The position numbers were made by a program, and so were the translations under genes. Below, piece by piece: positions 27,831 to 36,807 of a stretch of DNA of 64,000 bases. Position 1 is the first letter of the stretch; each line of letters opens with the position of its first letter. This DNA is from Paenibacillus aquistagni (GTDB taxonomy: Bacteria; Bacillota; Bacilli; Paenibacillales; Paenibacillaceae). The stretch is from NCBI RefSeq assembly GCF_900177815.1, contig NZ_FXAZ01000005.1, positions 248,001 through 312,000 on the forward strand. Direction: 5' to 3'. Under the pieces are notes generated by a model. It did not search any database, was not told the origin of the DNA, and worked only from the letters and a program-made list of their open reading frames with translations.

Positions 27831-28019
27831 TTACGCATGCAAAATCGAATTAAGAACTTCCTGCACTTCTTCAACTTCCCCGGAAGGCACAAGCACCTCA
27901 AATTGCTGCTTCGACTGATGAATCGCACGCATGCGCACCAGGAAACCTTCTTCCGTCAGTCTGGCAAGAATCATATCTGCGATTTTGGCAGTCGGTGCGA
28001 TGTAGATAACTGTCCACAT
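27831..28019 (-). CDS. Small conserved-looking protein, DUF2007-like (62 aa)
   Basis: A 62-residue soluble protein with a predicted beta-alpha-beta layout: VIYIAPTAKIADMILARL, then LTEEGFLVRMRAI, then FEVLVPSGEVEEVQEVLNSI. This pattern resembles DUF2007/PII-like small signalling proteins (strand, helix, GIPV-like turn), but no catalytic residue is visible. A GGGGGGT site precedes the ATG. It is located directly upstream of accD. Function unknown. Confidence 0.72.
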   Translation of the reverse strand: MWTVIYIAPTAKIADMILARLTEEGFLVRMRAIHQSKQQFEVLVPSGEVEEVQEVLNSILHA

Positions 28020-28181
28020 TCGCGTGTGACCCCCCTAACGATCCTTCAAAAGCTCATGTATAATGCCATAATGATAACATAATTTACAATTTAACCGCAA
28101 CCAAGGATAAAGGAAAGTCATCCCTAAGATGACGGGAATTGCTATTGAAATTCAGCCGCACCTTCAACTCGACTGGACAGA

Positions 28182-28685
28182 TTACGGCAGCAGAGAATCA
28201 TATCGGTCGTATACGTTTGCTTTCTCATTCTGATGAGCGATTCGCGAGGATGCGGCAGCGGCTATGCCAGCTACCAAGTCATCTAAGAACACATGGACAT
28301 GGCTCTTGCTGTTATTGAGGCCATTTAGCACCCCAACCTTCGCTTTATCCAGATAGCCAAAGCTCGTCAATCCGATCATGCCATACATGCTCGTAATGCC
28401 TAACGCTAGAGTCTCATCGACCCCATACAGCGATTCATCCTCCGTCAGCATCGATTGCAGCGGCTCTGGCAGCTGCTTGCGCTCGGCTAAGACATCAAGC
28501 GCAATTCCTGTCATGAGCGTATACTGCACCTCTCGCTTCCTTAGTACGGCCTTCACACTTTCCATGCAATCATCTATCCGCAAGACATCATTATAGGGCT
28601 TTTGGAGCTCATAGACAATGTCTGCGATTGATTCTAACGTTACCCCGCGCTGCTCCAACCACTTTGCTGCTGCATCATAAGTCAT
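28182..28685 (-). CDS. Phosphatidylglycerophosphatase A-type protein (YutG-like)
   Basis: A 167-aa protein of the PgpA superfamily, which removes the phosphate from phosphatidylglycerophosphate in membrane lipid synthesis. The family region DKAKVGVLNGLNNSKSHVHVFLDDLVAGIAAA (about 117-148) and DDCMESVKAVLRKREVQYTL are visible. It is less hydrophobic than enteric PgpA, like the B. subtilis YutG group. GGAGG lies seven bases before the ATG. Activity on PGP is inferred from the family. Confidence 0.8.
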   Translation of the reverse strand: MTYDAAAKWLEQRGVTLESIADIVYELQKPYNDVLRIDDCMESVKAVLRKREVQYTLMTGIALDVLAERKQLPEPLQSMLTEDESLYGVDETLALGITSMYGMIGLTSFGYLDKAKVGVLNGLNNSKSHVHVFLDDLVAGIAAAASSRIAHQNEKANVYDRYDSLLP

Positions 28686-29164
28686 GAGACGTCCTCCTTC
28701 ACTGGCACTCCTAAAGGGTAGTTCTTATGTGTATGCGCCATATGAAGAATTGGTGACACGATTCATGAAAGTTAATAAAGATGGAAATATATGCTCAGAT
28801 AGATGGGAGTTATTAGAATGCTCTCTATTAAAATGAACTTTTATTTGAAGATAAACGCTGATCCTATCATGCATAGCATTCAATGAAACATCTATTTGCT
28901 TAGGCAAGCTTACCGTTTCGATGGAGTCAATCTCTCTTCTTGCTGCGAACCTCCTTATGGCATAAATTTACGACTCTTTTTCATATCATTTACATTTTTA
29001 TAGGATTCATATATTTATAGTTGGTTTAACATTTTTTTGTTGTAAACAGACAAGGACGCCTTATCTGCAAGTTGTACATACAACTTTGTTATCCAGAAGA
29101 GGCGCCTTATCTAGGGATTATGCTGTTACAATGTCCATCTCGTAGGCAGAACGAAAGTGGACGT
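28686..29164. other. 479-bp intergenic region with a short repeat cluster
   Basis: No gene that I can support. Near the sugar-transporter end it holds a direct repeat CGCCTTATCT (29057-29066 and 29103-29112) flanking a hairpin AAGTTGT/ACAACTT (29069-29086). No U-tract follows on the minus strand. An open frame at 28725-28907 has no ribosome site. Confidence 0.6.
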
Positions 29165-30037
29165 TTATCCTTTAATTGCTCCTTCTGTCAGACCCTTCTC
29201 AATATACTTGGATATGAACAGATAAACGAGCAATACCGGAATCACCGTTAAAGATACTGCAGTTGCCATCAAGCCAAAGTCAGTTCCGTACTGGGAGCTG
29301 ATCTCATTCAGCAAGGCAACAATCGGACGAACGTTCTCTTTATTTACGAAGATAAGCGCAGAGAACAAGTCATTGTAGGACCATAAGAATACGAAGATAC
29401 TTGCGGAAGCAAATACAGGCTGAGAAATGGGCAGAAACACTTTCGTAAACATCTGCCAGCGGTTGCATCCGTCAATGAAAGATGCTTCCTCCAATTCCTT
29501 AGGAATCGTCGCCATGTATCCTGCAATAATGAGCGTAGCAAACGTCAAGTTGCCAGCTGTTTGAGGCAGGATCAGCCCCAAATAGGTGTTAACGAGCTTC
29601 GTATGAATCAAAAGCTCATATACAGGCACTACCGTCGCGAACGCTGGAATCAATAAGGTTGCATAAAGAATCGAATAGATCGTTCTCTTGCCGCGGAATT
29701 GGAACCTAGACAGAACATAGGCTGCCAAGCCGCCGAATAGCAGTACCAAGAATACGGTACTAAAGGACATGATCAAGCTGTTGACATAACTCATACCGAT
29801 GTTCATGCGATCAAATGCATTCATATAGTTGGTTAGCACTGGACTCCATGCGAAAGCAAAGGAGTCATTCATGACGTCACGAGACATCTTAAAAGAGTTA
29901 TTGACAATCCAGAACAAAGGATAGATTGTTGTTAAGGCCCACGCGATTAACACGACATGCATCAAGGTGGTGCCTAAACTAAACCGTCCTGACTTCACTC
30001 GCAAAGTTTTATGTGCAACGACTTTGGTTGGCTCCAT
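29165..30037 (-). CDS. Carbohydrate ABC transporter permease (MalG type)
   Basis: Inner-membrane subunit of a CUT1-family sugar importer, 290 aa with six helices. The EAA loop that docks the ATPase is EEASFIDGCNRWQMFTKVFLP. The ATG at 30037 follows AGGGGTG by seven bases. It is the third gene of binding protein-permease-permease and overlaps nothing; 21 bp separate it from the MalF-type gene. No ATPase gene is present, so a shared MsmX-like ATPase encoded elsewhere is expected. The sugar cannot be read from sequence. Confidence 0.92.
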   Translation of the reverse strand: MEPTKVVAHKTLRVKSGRFSLGTTLMHVVLIAWALTTIYPLFWIVNNSFKMSRDVMNDSFAFAWSPVLTNYMNAFDRMNIGMSYVNSLIMSFSTVFLVLLFGGLAAYVLSRFQFRGKRTIYSILYATLLIPAFATVVPVYELLIHTKLVNTYLGLILPQTAGNLTFATLIIAGYMATIPKELEEASFIDGCNRWQMFTKVFLPISQPVFASASIFVFLWSYNDLFSALIFVNKENVRPIVALLNEISSQYGTDFGLMATAVSLTVIPVLLVYLFISKYIEKGLTEGAIKG

Positions 30038-30058
30038 CACTGTACACCCCTATAATGC

Positions 30059-30916
30059 TTAGTATGTTATCTCATCTCTCTTCAACAACCGGTTGGCTAC
30101 GAGCGCCAAGATGACCCCGAACACCACCATATATATCGCTATTGCGGAACCATAACCGAAGTTCTGGTCCACCATTGCTTTCTTATACATATACGTGCCA
30201 AGTACTTCTGTTCCGTTCTGACCCTTGGTGATAACCCAAATGAACTCAAATACTTTCAGAGTACCTGTAATAGCCAACGTAATGACGACCTTAATATCGC
30301 TCATAATCAAAGGTATGGTAAGCAAAAAGGTCTTCTTGACTCCTGTAATCCCCTCAAGCTTCGCTGCTTCGTAATAGTCTGAAGGAATCTTGGACATGGC
30401 TGTCAGGAACAAGACGAAGTAGAATCCGACATAGTGCCATACCGTTGGAATCGCTACTGCTCGAAGCGCGTTGCTCTCATCAAGCCAGAGGATCTTCTCA
30501 ATGCCAAAGCCCGCTAGCAAATTATTCAGCAATCCAAAGTTGTAGTTGTAAACGAGCACGAATAACAATGAAATCGCCGTACCGGAAATAACTACTGGGA
30601 AGAAGAATACGGTTCGATAAAAACCTTTAAACTTGCTGATATTGTCTACTAGTACTGCAAGCAATAAAGCAATACCGACTTGGAACACGATAACATAGAG
30701 CATAATCTCTAAAGTGTGCAATGTTGCCGCACCGAGCAACTCGTCGGTAAAAAGTCGCTTGTAATTATCCCAGCCAATAAACTTCTTGTCGAAAAACCCG
30801 GTCGTTCTAAAGAAGCTGAGATAAACACTTTTGAAGAACGGGTAGTATAGAAAGACCGACATGAACACCGCTGCTGGTAGCAAGAACGTGAAGATATATT
30901 TGCGGTCACCCTTCAT
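30059..30916 (-). CDS. Carbohydrate ABC transporter permease (MalF type)
   Basis: Second membrane subunit of the sugar importer, 285 aa with six helices and the EAA loop EAAKLEGITGVKKTFLLTIPL. It lacks the large periplasmic insertion of enteric MalF, as is usual in Gram-positive CUT1 systems. AAAGGTGAT precedes the ATG. A strong hairpin at 30967-30996 separates it from the binding-protein gene and probably lowers permease expression relative to the receptor. Confidence 0.92.
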   Translation of the reverse strand: MKGDRKYIFTFLLPAAVFMSVFLYYPFFKSVYLSFFRTTGFFDKKFIGWDNYKRLFTDELLGAATLHTLEIMLYVIVFQVGIALLLAVLVDNISKFKGFYRTVFFFPVVISGTAISLLFVLVYNYNFGLLNNLLAGFGIEKILWLDESNALRAVAIPTVWHYVGFYFVLFLTAMSKIPSDYYEAAKLEGITGVKKTFLLTIPLIMSDIKVVITLAITGTLKVFEFIWVITKGQNGTEVLGTYMYKKAMVDQNFGYGSAIAIYMVVFGVILALVANRLLKRDEITY

Positions 30917-30966
30917 AACGTATCACCTTTAATGGTTATTTTTTACTGCATTCATCTCCAAATGAC

Positions 30967-30996
30967 TACGCCGCCCGAGTACTGGAGGGCGGCGTA
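30967..30996 (-). terminator. Intercistronic hairpin between binding protein and permeases
   Basis: TACGCCGCCC and GGGCGGCGTA form a perfect 10-bp GC-rich stem with a 10-nt loop and no T-tract. Hairpins like this after a binding-protein gene commonly stabilise its mRNA and allow partial readthrough. Confidence 0.65.
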
Positions 30997-31030
30997 CGTC
31001 ACATTTAATTCAACCGTTGCTAATCAAAAA

Positions 31031-32362
31031 TTAATTTTTGTTAGCATCCTCAGTCTTCTTCGCGTCTTCAATCGCTTCTGTTGGCGTCTTCTTGCCTGTT
31101 ACAACCGGTTGTACGTTTGAACGCAGGTTAGAGAACGTTTCTTGAGACACCTTGCTGTCTACTGGAGAGCTGATGGAATCAGCTTTTGCCGCCATAGCAA
31201 AACCATCAAGTGCAACTTGTGCCAAGCCTGTTACTTCAACATCAGCAGCAGGAGTACCGCCATTTGCAGTTGCGATCTTTTGAATGCTCTCTGGAGAAGT
31301 CAAGAACTTCAGCAATTCAATCGTCGTGTCTTTCTTCGCAGCATCGTCATAAGTCGCTTTGGAGAGGTAGAAACCAGTGCCGAAGCCACCTACGATATCG
31401 TTACCGCTGCCTGCACCGCCAGGCACAGCAGGGAATGGAATGACTGTAGAGTTGTTGCGTGTCTCTTCGCTCCAACCGCCAATTGCCCAAGATCCTTCAA
31501 GAATCATTGCGCCAAGACCTTCGCTGTAGTAGTTTCCAGCCATGCTGAGGTCGATTGTCGCTGCATCTTTAGGGAATGCACCGAGATCATACAGTTCTTT
31601 CATTGCTGCGTAACCTTTTTCCCAGTTTGGATCAACGCCGTCAATCAAGCCTTTAGCTTGGCTCTCAGGACCTGCAGCAGACAAGATTGCGTGCTCGATC
31701 AAGTAGTGGGATTGGTCGAATGGTACAGACAATGGAATGATGCCTTTTTCAGACAATTTGGTTACAGCTGTTTTCAGCTTTTCCCAATCTGTCGGAAGCT
31801 CCAAGCCATTTTCTTCGAAGATCTTCTTATTCACGAACAAACCTTCGTAGAAACCAGTCAATGGTGCAGCATAGATGTTGCCGTCTTTTTGTCTAGCAAG
31901 CTCAAGTGCACTCGGAATAAATCCGTTTTTCCAATCTGGGTTGTCATCAAGGATTTGGTTCAGCGGAACAACTTTGCCAGCGTTTACAAATCCTTCAGCG
32001 TCCGTACCGATGAAGTAGAAGAGCAAGTCTGGCTCATTGCCAGTATTCATATCAGTGTTAACTTTCGTTCTGAAACCGTCATCATTTGCAGACATCGTAT
32101 CATTCTCGATCTTAACGTGCGGATTCTTCTCAACAAACTCATCCAGAACGCCTTGGAACGCTTCACGAGCAGCGTCCGTACCGCCGAAAGTGGAGAATAC
32201 ACGAAGATTAACCGGATCTTTCTTCGCTTCTGTGCTCGTTTCTGTACCGGATGATGTCTCGCCTTCTTTAGAAGGCGTGCTGGAGTTATTGCTTCCGCAT
32301 GCTGCCAAGAACATGGAGAACAACAACATGATACTTACGAGTAGCAATGAAGATCTTTTCAT
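31031..32362 (-). CDS. Sugar ABC transporter substrate-binding lipoprotein
   Basis: Extracellular receptor of the CUT1 importer, 443 aa. The signal peptide ends in the lipobox FLAAC, with the lipidated cysteine at residue 22. A Ser/Thr/Glu-rich linker (about 23-50) follows, then a periplasmic-binding-protein fold (VNLRVFSTFGGTDAAREAF onward). MILEGSWAIGGWSEE and VGGFGTGFYLSKATYDDA are typical of family 1 sugar receptors. It is the first gene of the operon. A GGGGG run lies ten bases before the ATG. The ligand is unknown. Confidence 0.93.
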   Translation of the reverse strand: MKRSSLLLVSIMLLFSMFLAACGSNNSSTPSKEGETSSGTETSTEAKKDPVNLRVFSTFGGTDAAREAFQGVLDEFVEKNPHVKIENDTMSANDDGFRTKVNTDMNTGNEPDLLFYFIGTDAEGFVNAGKVVPLNQILDDNPDWKNGFIPSALELARQKDGNIYAAPLTGFYEGLFVNKKIFEENGLELPTDWEKLKTAVTKLSEKGIIPLSVPFDQSHYLIEHAILSAAGPESQAKGLIDGVDPNWEKGYAAMKELYDLGAFPKDAATIDLSMAGNYYSEGLGAMILEGSWAIGGWSEETRNNSTVIPFPAVPGGAGSGNDIVGGFGTGFYLSKATYDDAAKKDTTIELLKFLTSPESIQKIATANGGTPAADVEVTGLAQVALDGFAMAAKADSISSPVDSKVSQETFSNLRSNVQPVVTGKKTPTEAIEDAKKTEDANKN

Positions 32363-32889
32363 TTTTTAATAACCCCCTAGCTCTATTTTTGCTGCTTTAG
32401 TTGTGTTTGACCTACTTCCAGTCTAGTTCACAGATAGGGGCATTTAAAGGATACATTCCTCTGATGAGGGGAGAAATTCTTCTACTGGTACATTTATGTG
32501 CAGCCCTCAGCATATGGTATTTCTGCTATATGAAGCCCTTTAAGTTTGCAGCGTCAAAAAACAGGCATTCTAGCTTTATTCAAGCGATATCAGCCAATAT
32601 CCGCCTTGTTTTCGAAGCGATTCCAATCATTGGTGCTGGCATAAGCGTATCGAACCGTAAGGGATACTTTTATCTTATTTAAGGAAGCTTTCTCCGAATA
32701 TTCTCCCTTATCCATACAACACTCTACGACTATTGACTTATAGTAAACTTGATCTGCTATTGCCTAAGAAAAAAGAAAAAAAGCCGAGCCTATCGATTAG
32801 GAGGTTCCACCCTCTCTACACGATAGACTCGGCATTCATTGAGAATCTATAAGCTGGCATATAAAAATTCAACCTAGACGATACACGGG
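32363..32889. other. 527-bp intergenic region: sugar-operon promoter side and dnaE terminator
   Basis: Divided between the upstream region of the binding-protein gene and the dnaE terminator (32769-32833). On the plus strand TTGACT and TATTGC (about 32736-32760, spacing near 19) look promoter-like but point at the dnaE terminator. An open frame at 32401-32682 has no ribosome site, and I do not accept it. Confidence 0.6.
32769..32833 (-). terminator. Strong terminator after dnaE
   Basis: On the minus strand GCCGAG.CTATCG pairs with CGATAG.CTCGGC around a loop with an inner GAGGG/CCTCC pairing, followed by TTTTTTTCTTTTTTC. It lies 57 bp past the dnaE stop. Confidence 0.92.
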
Positions 32890-35800
32890 TTATCGAACTC
32901 TTACCGTTCCTTCACCAAAGATCATCTCGATGCGCTTGAACAACTCAGGAGAAGGCTTAACTGCATACTTCTCGCTGAGCGCACGCAGCTGCTGTTCGCG
33001 TTCATAGAACAGCACAGTCGCAAGCGGACCCGGATGAGCCTGAATAAGAGCTTTCAGCTCATTCAAGCGCTCAGGCTGCTCTTGGTCCGCAGTGATCTTG
33101 ATGTACACGCGCTGCGCACTGCGCGCGTGGCTGCCCTTCGCCCGCGGAGCTCCGTCAATAGAGGAGCTCGCCTGCTGGCTGCTGGCCGCTACGCGGGCGT
33201 GCTCGCGCGTCTTCGCTTGCGGCCGCGGGGCAGCGCGATGCGCTGGCTCGGCCATGGCAGCCGTCGCATCGCCCTTTCCCAGAGCGCCGCGTGCAGCGTG
33301 GCTGCGGCGCTCTGGGGAGCCGCTCCCTGCATGAGGGGGAGCGGCTCCCTCCTGCGCAGGCCGAGGCGTGCTGTAGCCCTCGGCCCTGCGCTGGTAGCGC
33401 GCGCGGTCGCGCAGCATCGCGTCGACCGCGCGCGGATCAAGCGGCGCCACATCGTGCGCGAGCAGCTTGAAGCCTTCATCCTGCTGCTGCAGCTTAGCGC
33501 GTATCGCAAGCAGGGCGCCCTTCGACACGTGCGGGCGAGCCTTCTTCCACACCTCCGGGAAGAGCACCACCTCTGCACGCTCGATGCGATCCTCCAGCTC
33601 AATAAAGGCCATAGGCTTGCCCTTCTTCGTGACGATCACGCGCTCGGATACGACCATGCCTGCTACGACGCATTCCGTCTCATCTTTAGCCTCATGGAGG
33701 TCAATCAGCCGGTCCGCCTCTGACTTCTCCAGCAGTTCGGCATACTCATCCAGCGGATGGCCAGACAAATACATGCCGAGCAGCTCCCGTTCAAGCTCAA
33801 GCTGCTGTCCCGTTGTAAACGGCGGAATCTCGGGATAGTCGATCGACCAGTTGTTCACCTCTACGAAGTTGAACAGTTGAATCTGCAAGTCCTCCCGCTC
33901 CTTGCGCCACTTCGCCGCTGCCTCCAGCGTATCGTCAAGCATTGCAAGCAGTTGGGCGCGATGCCCAGGCAGGCAATCCATGGCGCCTGCTTGAATAAGC
34001 GACTCCATAACGCGGCGATTAGTCACTCTCAAGTCCACTCGCCTGCAGAAGTCCTGCAAGTCCTCATAAGGACGTTCAGCCCGCTCTTTCATGATGCTCT
34101 CAATCGCAAGCGTTCCTACATTCTTGATTGCCGCTAAGCCGAATCGAATTGCTCCCGTCACCGGCGTGAAGGTCAGCCCGCTCTCATTGATATCTGGCGG
34201 CAGCACCTCAATCCCAAGCTTCCTGCAATCCTCGATATACTCGGCCGTCTTGCGGTGATTGCCCATCTGGGCAGTCAGCATGGAGGCCATGAAGGCATGC
34301 GGATAATGCGACTTTAGATAGGCGGTCTGAAACGCCAGCACCGCATAGGCTGCCGCATGCGCCCGCGGGAAGCCGTAATCGGCGAAGCGGACAATCATGT
34401 CGTAGACGCGGTTCGCCTCCGCTTCCCTGTAGCCCTGCTTCAAGCTGCCTGCAACAAAGTGGGTCCGCTCCTGATCGAGCACCTCACGCTTCTTCTTCGA
34501 CACCGCACGCCGCAGCAGATCGGCCTCGCCCAAGCTGAATCCCGCCATTAGAGAGGCAATCTGCATGATCTGTTCCTGATACACAATAATGCCGTACGTG
34601 TCCTTTAGAATCGGCTCAAGATCAGCATGCGGATACTCGACAGGCTTCAAGCCATGCTTGCTCTGAATGAAGTTCGGGATAAACTCCATCGGACCCGGAC
34701 GATACAGCGCCAGCACGGAGACGATATCCTCGAAGCTAGAAGGCTTCATCTCGCGCAGCACGCGTCTAACACCAGCGGATTCCAGTTGGAACAGGCCTGT
34801 CGTCTCACCTCGTCCCAGCAGTTCATACGTCTTGGGGTCCTTATCGTCTACGCGATTCAGATCAGGCACCTCTCCCTCCTGCTCTGCAATCCAAGCAAGC
34901 GTGCGCTCAATAATGGACAATGTGCGAAGACCAAGAAAGTCCATCTTGAGCATGCCGATGGCTTCGAGGTGCTCCATCGAATACTGTGTCAGCGCCGTAT
35001 GTTCTGTGCCTTCTTGCAGCGGAACAAAGTGAGTAAGCGGCTCTGGACTGATAACCACGCCTGCGGCATGAGTCGAGGCGTGCCTCGGCATGCCTTCCAC
35101 TTTGGCCGCCATATCCAGCAGTTCCCTTACCCGCTCTTCTGCCTCTCGGTAGGCGCGCAGCTCATCACTCGTTCGCAGCGCTTCCGCGAGCGTCATCCCA
35201 AGCTGCTGCGGAATCAGCTTCGCGACCTTATCCGCTACCTGATAAGGAACGTTAAGGACGCGACCTACATCGCGCACCGCAGCGCGAGCGGCCATCGTAC
35301 CGAACGTAATGATCTGAGCAACCCGGTCGCTGCCATACTTCTCAGAGACGTAAGTGATGACTTCATCTCGACGCTCATCATTAAAGTCAATATCAATATC
35401 GGGCATCGTCACCCGCTCCGGGTTCAAGAAGCGTTCGAAGAGAAGCTTATATTTGAGCGGATCGACATTCGTAATATTTAGCGTATACGCCACAAGGCTG
35501 CCTGCCGAAGATCCCCGACCGGGACCTGTCATAATTCCAGCCTCGTGCGCGTAGCGAATAAAGTCCCATACAATCAAAAAATAATCGGAGAATCCCATCT
35601 GCTCGATCGTGCGAAGCTCATAATCCAAGCGCTCTTTGGCCTGTGTCTGGAAAGATTGCTGCTTCCATTCCGGGAGCCGCTCATATCGCTTGCCAAGCCC
35701 TGTCTCGCACAAAGAGCGCAAATACCCGCTTGACGTCATGCCTTCTGGAATTGGAGAGAATTCTGGAAGCACGCTTTCCCCAAATACGATGTCTACCTGA

Positions 35801-36612
35801 CACTGTTCAGCTATAGCCAGAGTATTCTGGATCGCTTCAGGGACATGAGGGAACAATGCCTTCATCTGCTCTGAAGACTTCAGGTACAGCTGATTCGTAG
35901 CGATCCGAAGCCTCGTCTCATCCTCTACCGTCTTACCTGTGCCGATGCAGATCAGCACATCCTGCATGGCGGCATCCTCTGGCTCCAAATAATGCACGTC
36001 ATTCGTGCATACAAGCGGGATATCAAGCTCTTTGCTGAGCTCGATCAGCCCCATATTCACTTTCTTCTGTTCGTTCAGCCCATGATCCTGAAGCTCCAGA
36101 TAGAAGCCGTCATGAAAAATCTCTTTATATCGCAAGGCCGCCGCCTTGGCTTCATCCAAACGCTCATGCAGCACATGCTGGGAAATCTCACTGCCAAGAC
36201 AAGCACTGGTACAGATAATGCCTTCACTGTATTGACGCAACGTCTCCATATCGACGCGAGGCTTGTAATGAAAGCCTTCTAGATGTCCAATACTCGTAAT
36301 CTTCATCAGATTGCGATAGCCTTGATTGTTCTTTGCTAGCAGCAGCAAATGATAGATGGGCTGATCCTTGCGGGACCCCTTATCATGGCGCGAGCCTGTC
36401 GTCACATAAGCCTCGATGCCAATGATGGGCTTGATGCCATGCTTCAGACATGCCTTATAGAACGCAATCGTACCGTACATTACGCCATGATCGGTCAGTG
36501 CAAGCGCAGTCATGCCATGGGCAGCAGCACGCTCAGCTAAAGCTTCAATGCGAGCAGCTCCATCCAAAAGACTGTATTCACTATGTACGTGCAAGTGTAC
36601 GAATCCACTCAT
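32890..36612 (-). CDS. dnaE: DNA polymerase III subunit alpha DnaE
   Basis: Error-prone or lagging-strand replicative polymerase, 1240 aa, acting beside PolC in Firmicutes. The PHP domain begins FVHLHVHSEYSLLDG (6-20). The polymerase core has GPGRGSSAGSLVAYTLNI and the catalytic aspartates in MPDIDIDFNDERRDEV near residue 400. A helix-hairpin-helix follows, then an OB domain near 990-1070 (ETECVVAGMVVSERVIV). Between the OB domain and the last 72 residues is a roughly 97-residue linker rich in Ala, Arg, Pro and Ser, encoded by DNA far richer in GC than its surroundings. The ATG at 36612 follows GGAGTGA; an in-frame GTG at 36621 overlaps that site. It is divergent from ytrH. Confidence 0.96.
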   Translation of the reverse strand: MSGFVHLHVHSEYSLLDGAARIEALAERAAAHGMTALALTDHGVMYGTIAFYKACLKHGIKPIIGIEAYVTTGSRHDKGSRKDQPIYHLLLLAKNNQGYRNLMKITSIGHLEGFHYKPRVDMETLRQYSEGIICTSACLGSEISQHVLHERLDEAKAAALRYKEIFHDGFYLELQDHGLNEQKKVNMGLIELSKELDIPLVCTNDVHYLEPEDAAMQDVLICIGTGKTVEDETRLRIATNQLYLKSSEQMKALFPHVPEAIQNTLAIAEQCQVDIVFGESVLPEFSPIPEGMTSSGYLRSLCETGLGKRYERLPEWKQQSFQTQAKERLDYELRTIEQMGFSDYFLIVWDFIRYAHEAGIMTGPGRGSSAGSLVAYTLNITNVDPLKYKLLFERFLNPERVTMPDIDIDFNDERRDEVITYVSEKYGSDRVAQIITFGTMAARAAVRDVGRVLNVPYQVADKVAKLIPQQLGMTLAEALRTSDELRAYREAEERVRELLDMAAKVEGMPRHASTHAAGVVISPEPLTHFVPLQEGTEHTALTQYSMEHLEAIGMLKMDFLGLRTLSIIERTLAWIAEQEGEVPDLNRVDDKDPKTYELLGRGETTGLFQLESAGVRRVLREMKPSSFEDIVSVLALYRPGPMEFIPNFIQSKHGLKPVEYPHADLEPILKDTYGIIVYQEQIMQIASLMAGFSLGEADLLRRAVSKKKREVLDQERTHFVAGSLKQGYREAEANRVYDMIVRFADYGFPRAHAAAYAVLAFQTAYLKSHYPHAFMASMLTAQMGNHRKTAEYIEDCRKLGIEVLPPDINESGLTFTPVTGAIRFGLAAIKNVGTLAIESIMKERAERPYEDLQDFCRRVDLRVTNRRVMESLIQAGAMDCLPGHRAQLLAMLDDTLEAAAKWRKEREDLQIQLFNFVEVNNWSIDYPEIPPFTTGQQLELERELLGMYLSGHPLDEYAELLEKSEADRLIDLHEAKDETECVVAGMVVSERVIVTKKGKPMAFIELEDRIERAEVVLFPEVWKKARPHVSKGALLAIRAKLQQQDEGFKLLAHDVAPLDPRAVDAMLRDRARYQRRAEGYSTPRPAQEGAAPPHAGSGSPERRSHAARGALGKGDATAAMAEPAHRAAPRPQAKTREHARVAASSQQASSSIDGAPRAKGSHARSAQRVYIKITADQEQPERLNELKALIQAHPGPLATVLFYEREQQLRALSEKYAVKPSPELFKRIEMIFGEGTVRVR
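33109..33399 (-). other. GC-rich low-complexity linker within dnaE with tandem inverted repeats
   Basis: Encodes about 97 residues (near 1072-1168) of Ala/Arg/Pro/Ser/Gly/Gln-rich sequence. The DNA is visibly much richer in GC than its flanks. It contains two adjacent perfect hairpins: 33278-33290 with 33304-33316 (13 bp) and 33316-33327 with 33337-33348 (12 bp). The flanking polymerase sequence keeps its frame. Confidence 0.75.
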
Positions 36613-36730
36613 GCGCTTCACTCCAGTTCTCTAATCATTTCCTATCGCGTATGTTCACGAAGGGTAAGACACCCTGCTCGGCCTTGCTCCACTGCTTATC
36701 ATTCCCGAACATACTTTCGTCTTTGATTGT

Positions 36731-36760
36731 AACATATTTTCAATGCTATCGCCTATATAT
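36731..36760 (+). promoter_or_regulatory. Possible sigma-E promoter for ytrH-ytrI
   Basis: AACATATT (36731-36738) resembles the sigma-E -35, and CTATATAT (36753-36760) lies 14 bp downstream in the -10 position. B. subtilis ytrHI is expressed under sigma-E, which fits. It is a pattern match only. Confidence 0.4.
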
Positions 36761-36807
36761 GTACAAGGGGCAATGTTTGTCCACTCCGCATAAAGGAGTT
36801 CATGCTC

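Noticed and set aside
28725..28907. 60-residue open frame on the minus strand
   Set aside because: No ribosome site, odd composition, and it lies in an AT-rich intergenic region with no recognisable features.
32401..32682. 93-residue open frame on the plus strand upstream of the sugar-binding protein
   Set aside because: No ribosome site. It starts in the upstream region of the opposite-strand gene, and only one short hydrophobic stretch could suggest a protein.
32736..32760. TTGACT...TATTGC promoter-like pair on the plus strand
   Set aside because: It points into the dnaE terminator with no gene downstream, so it is probably chance.
33034..33723. 229-residue frame antisense to dnaE
   Set aside because: It arises because the GC-rich linker suppresses stop codons in several frames; the dnaE frame has clear family motifs on both sides.
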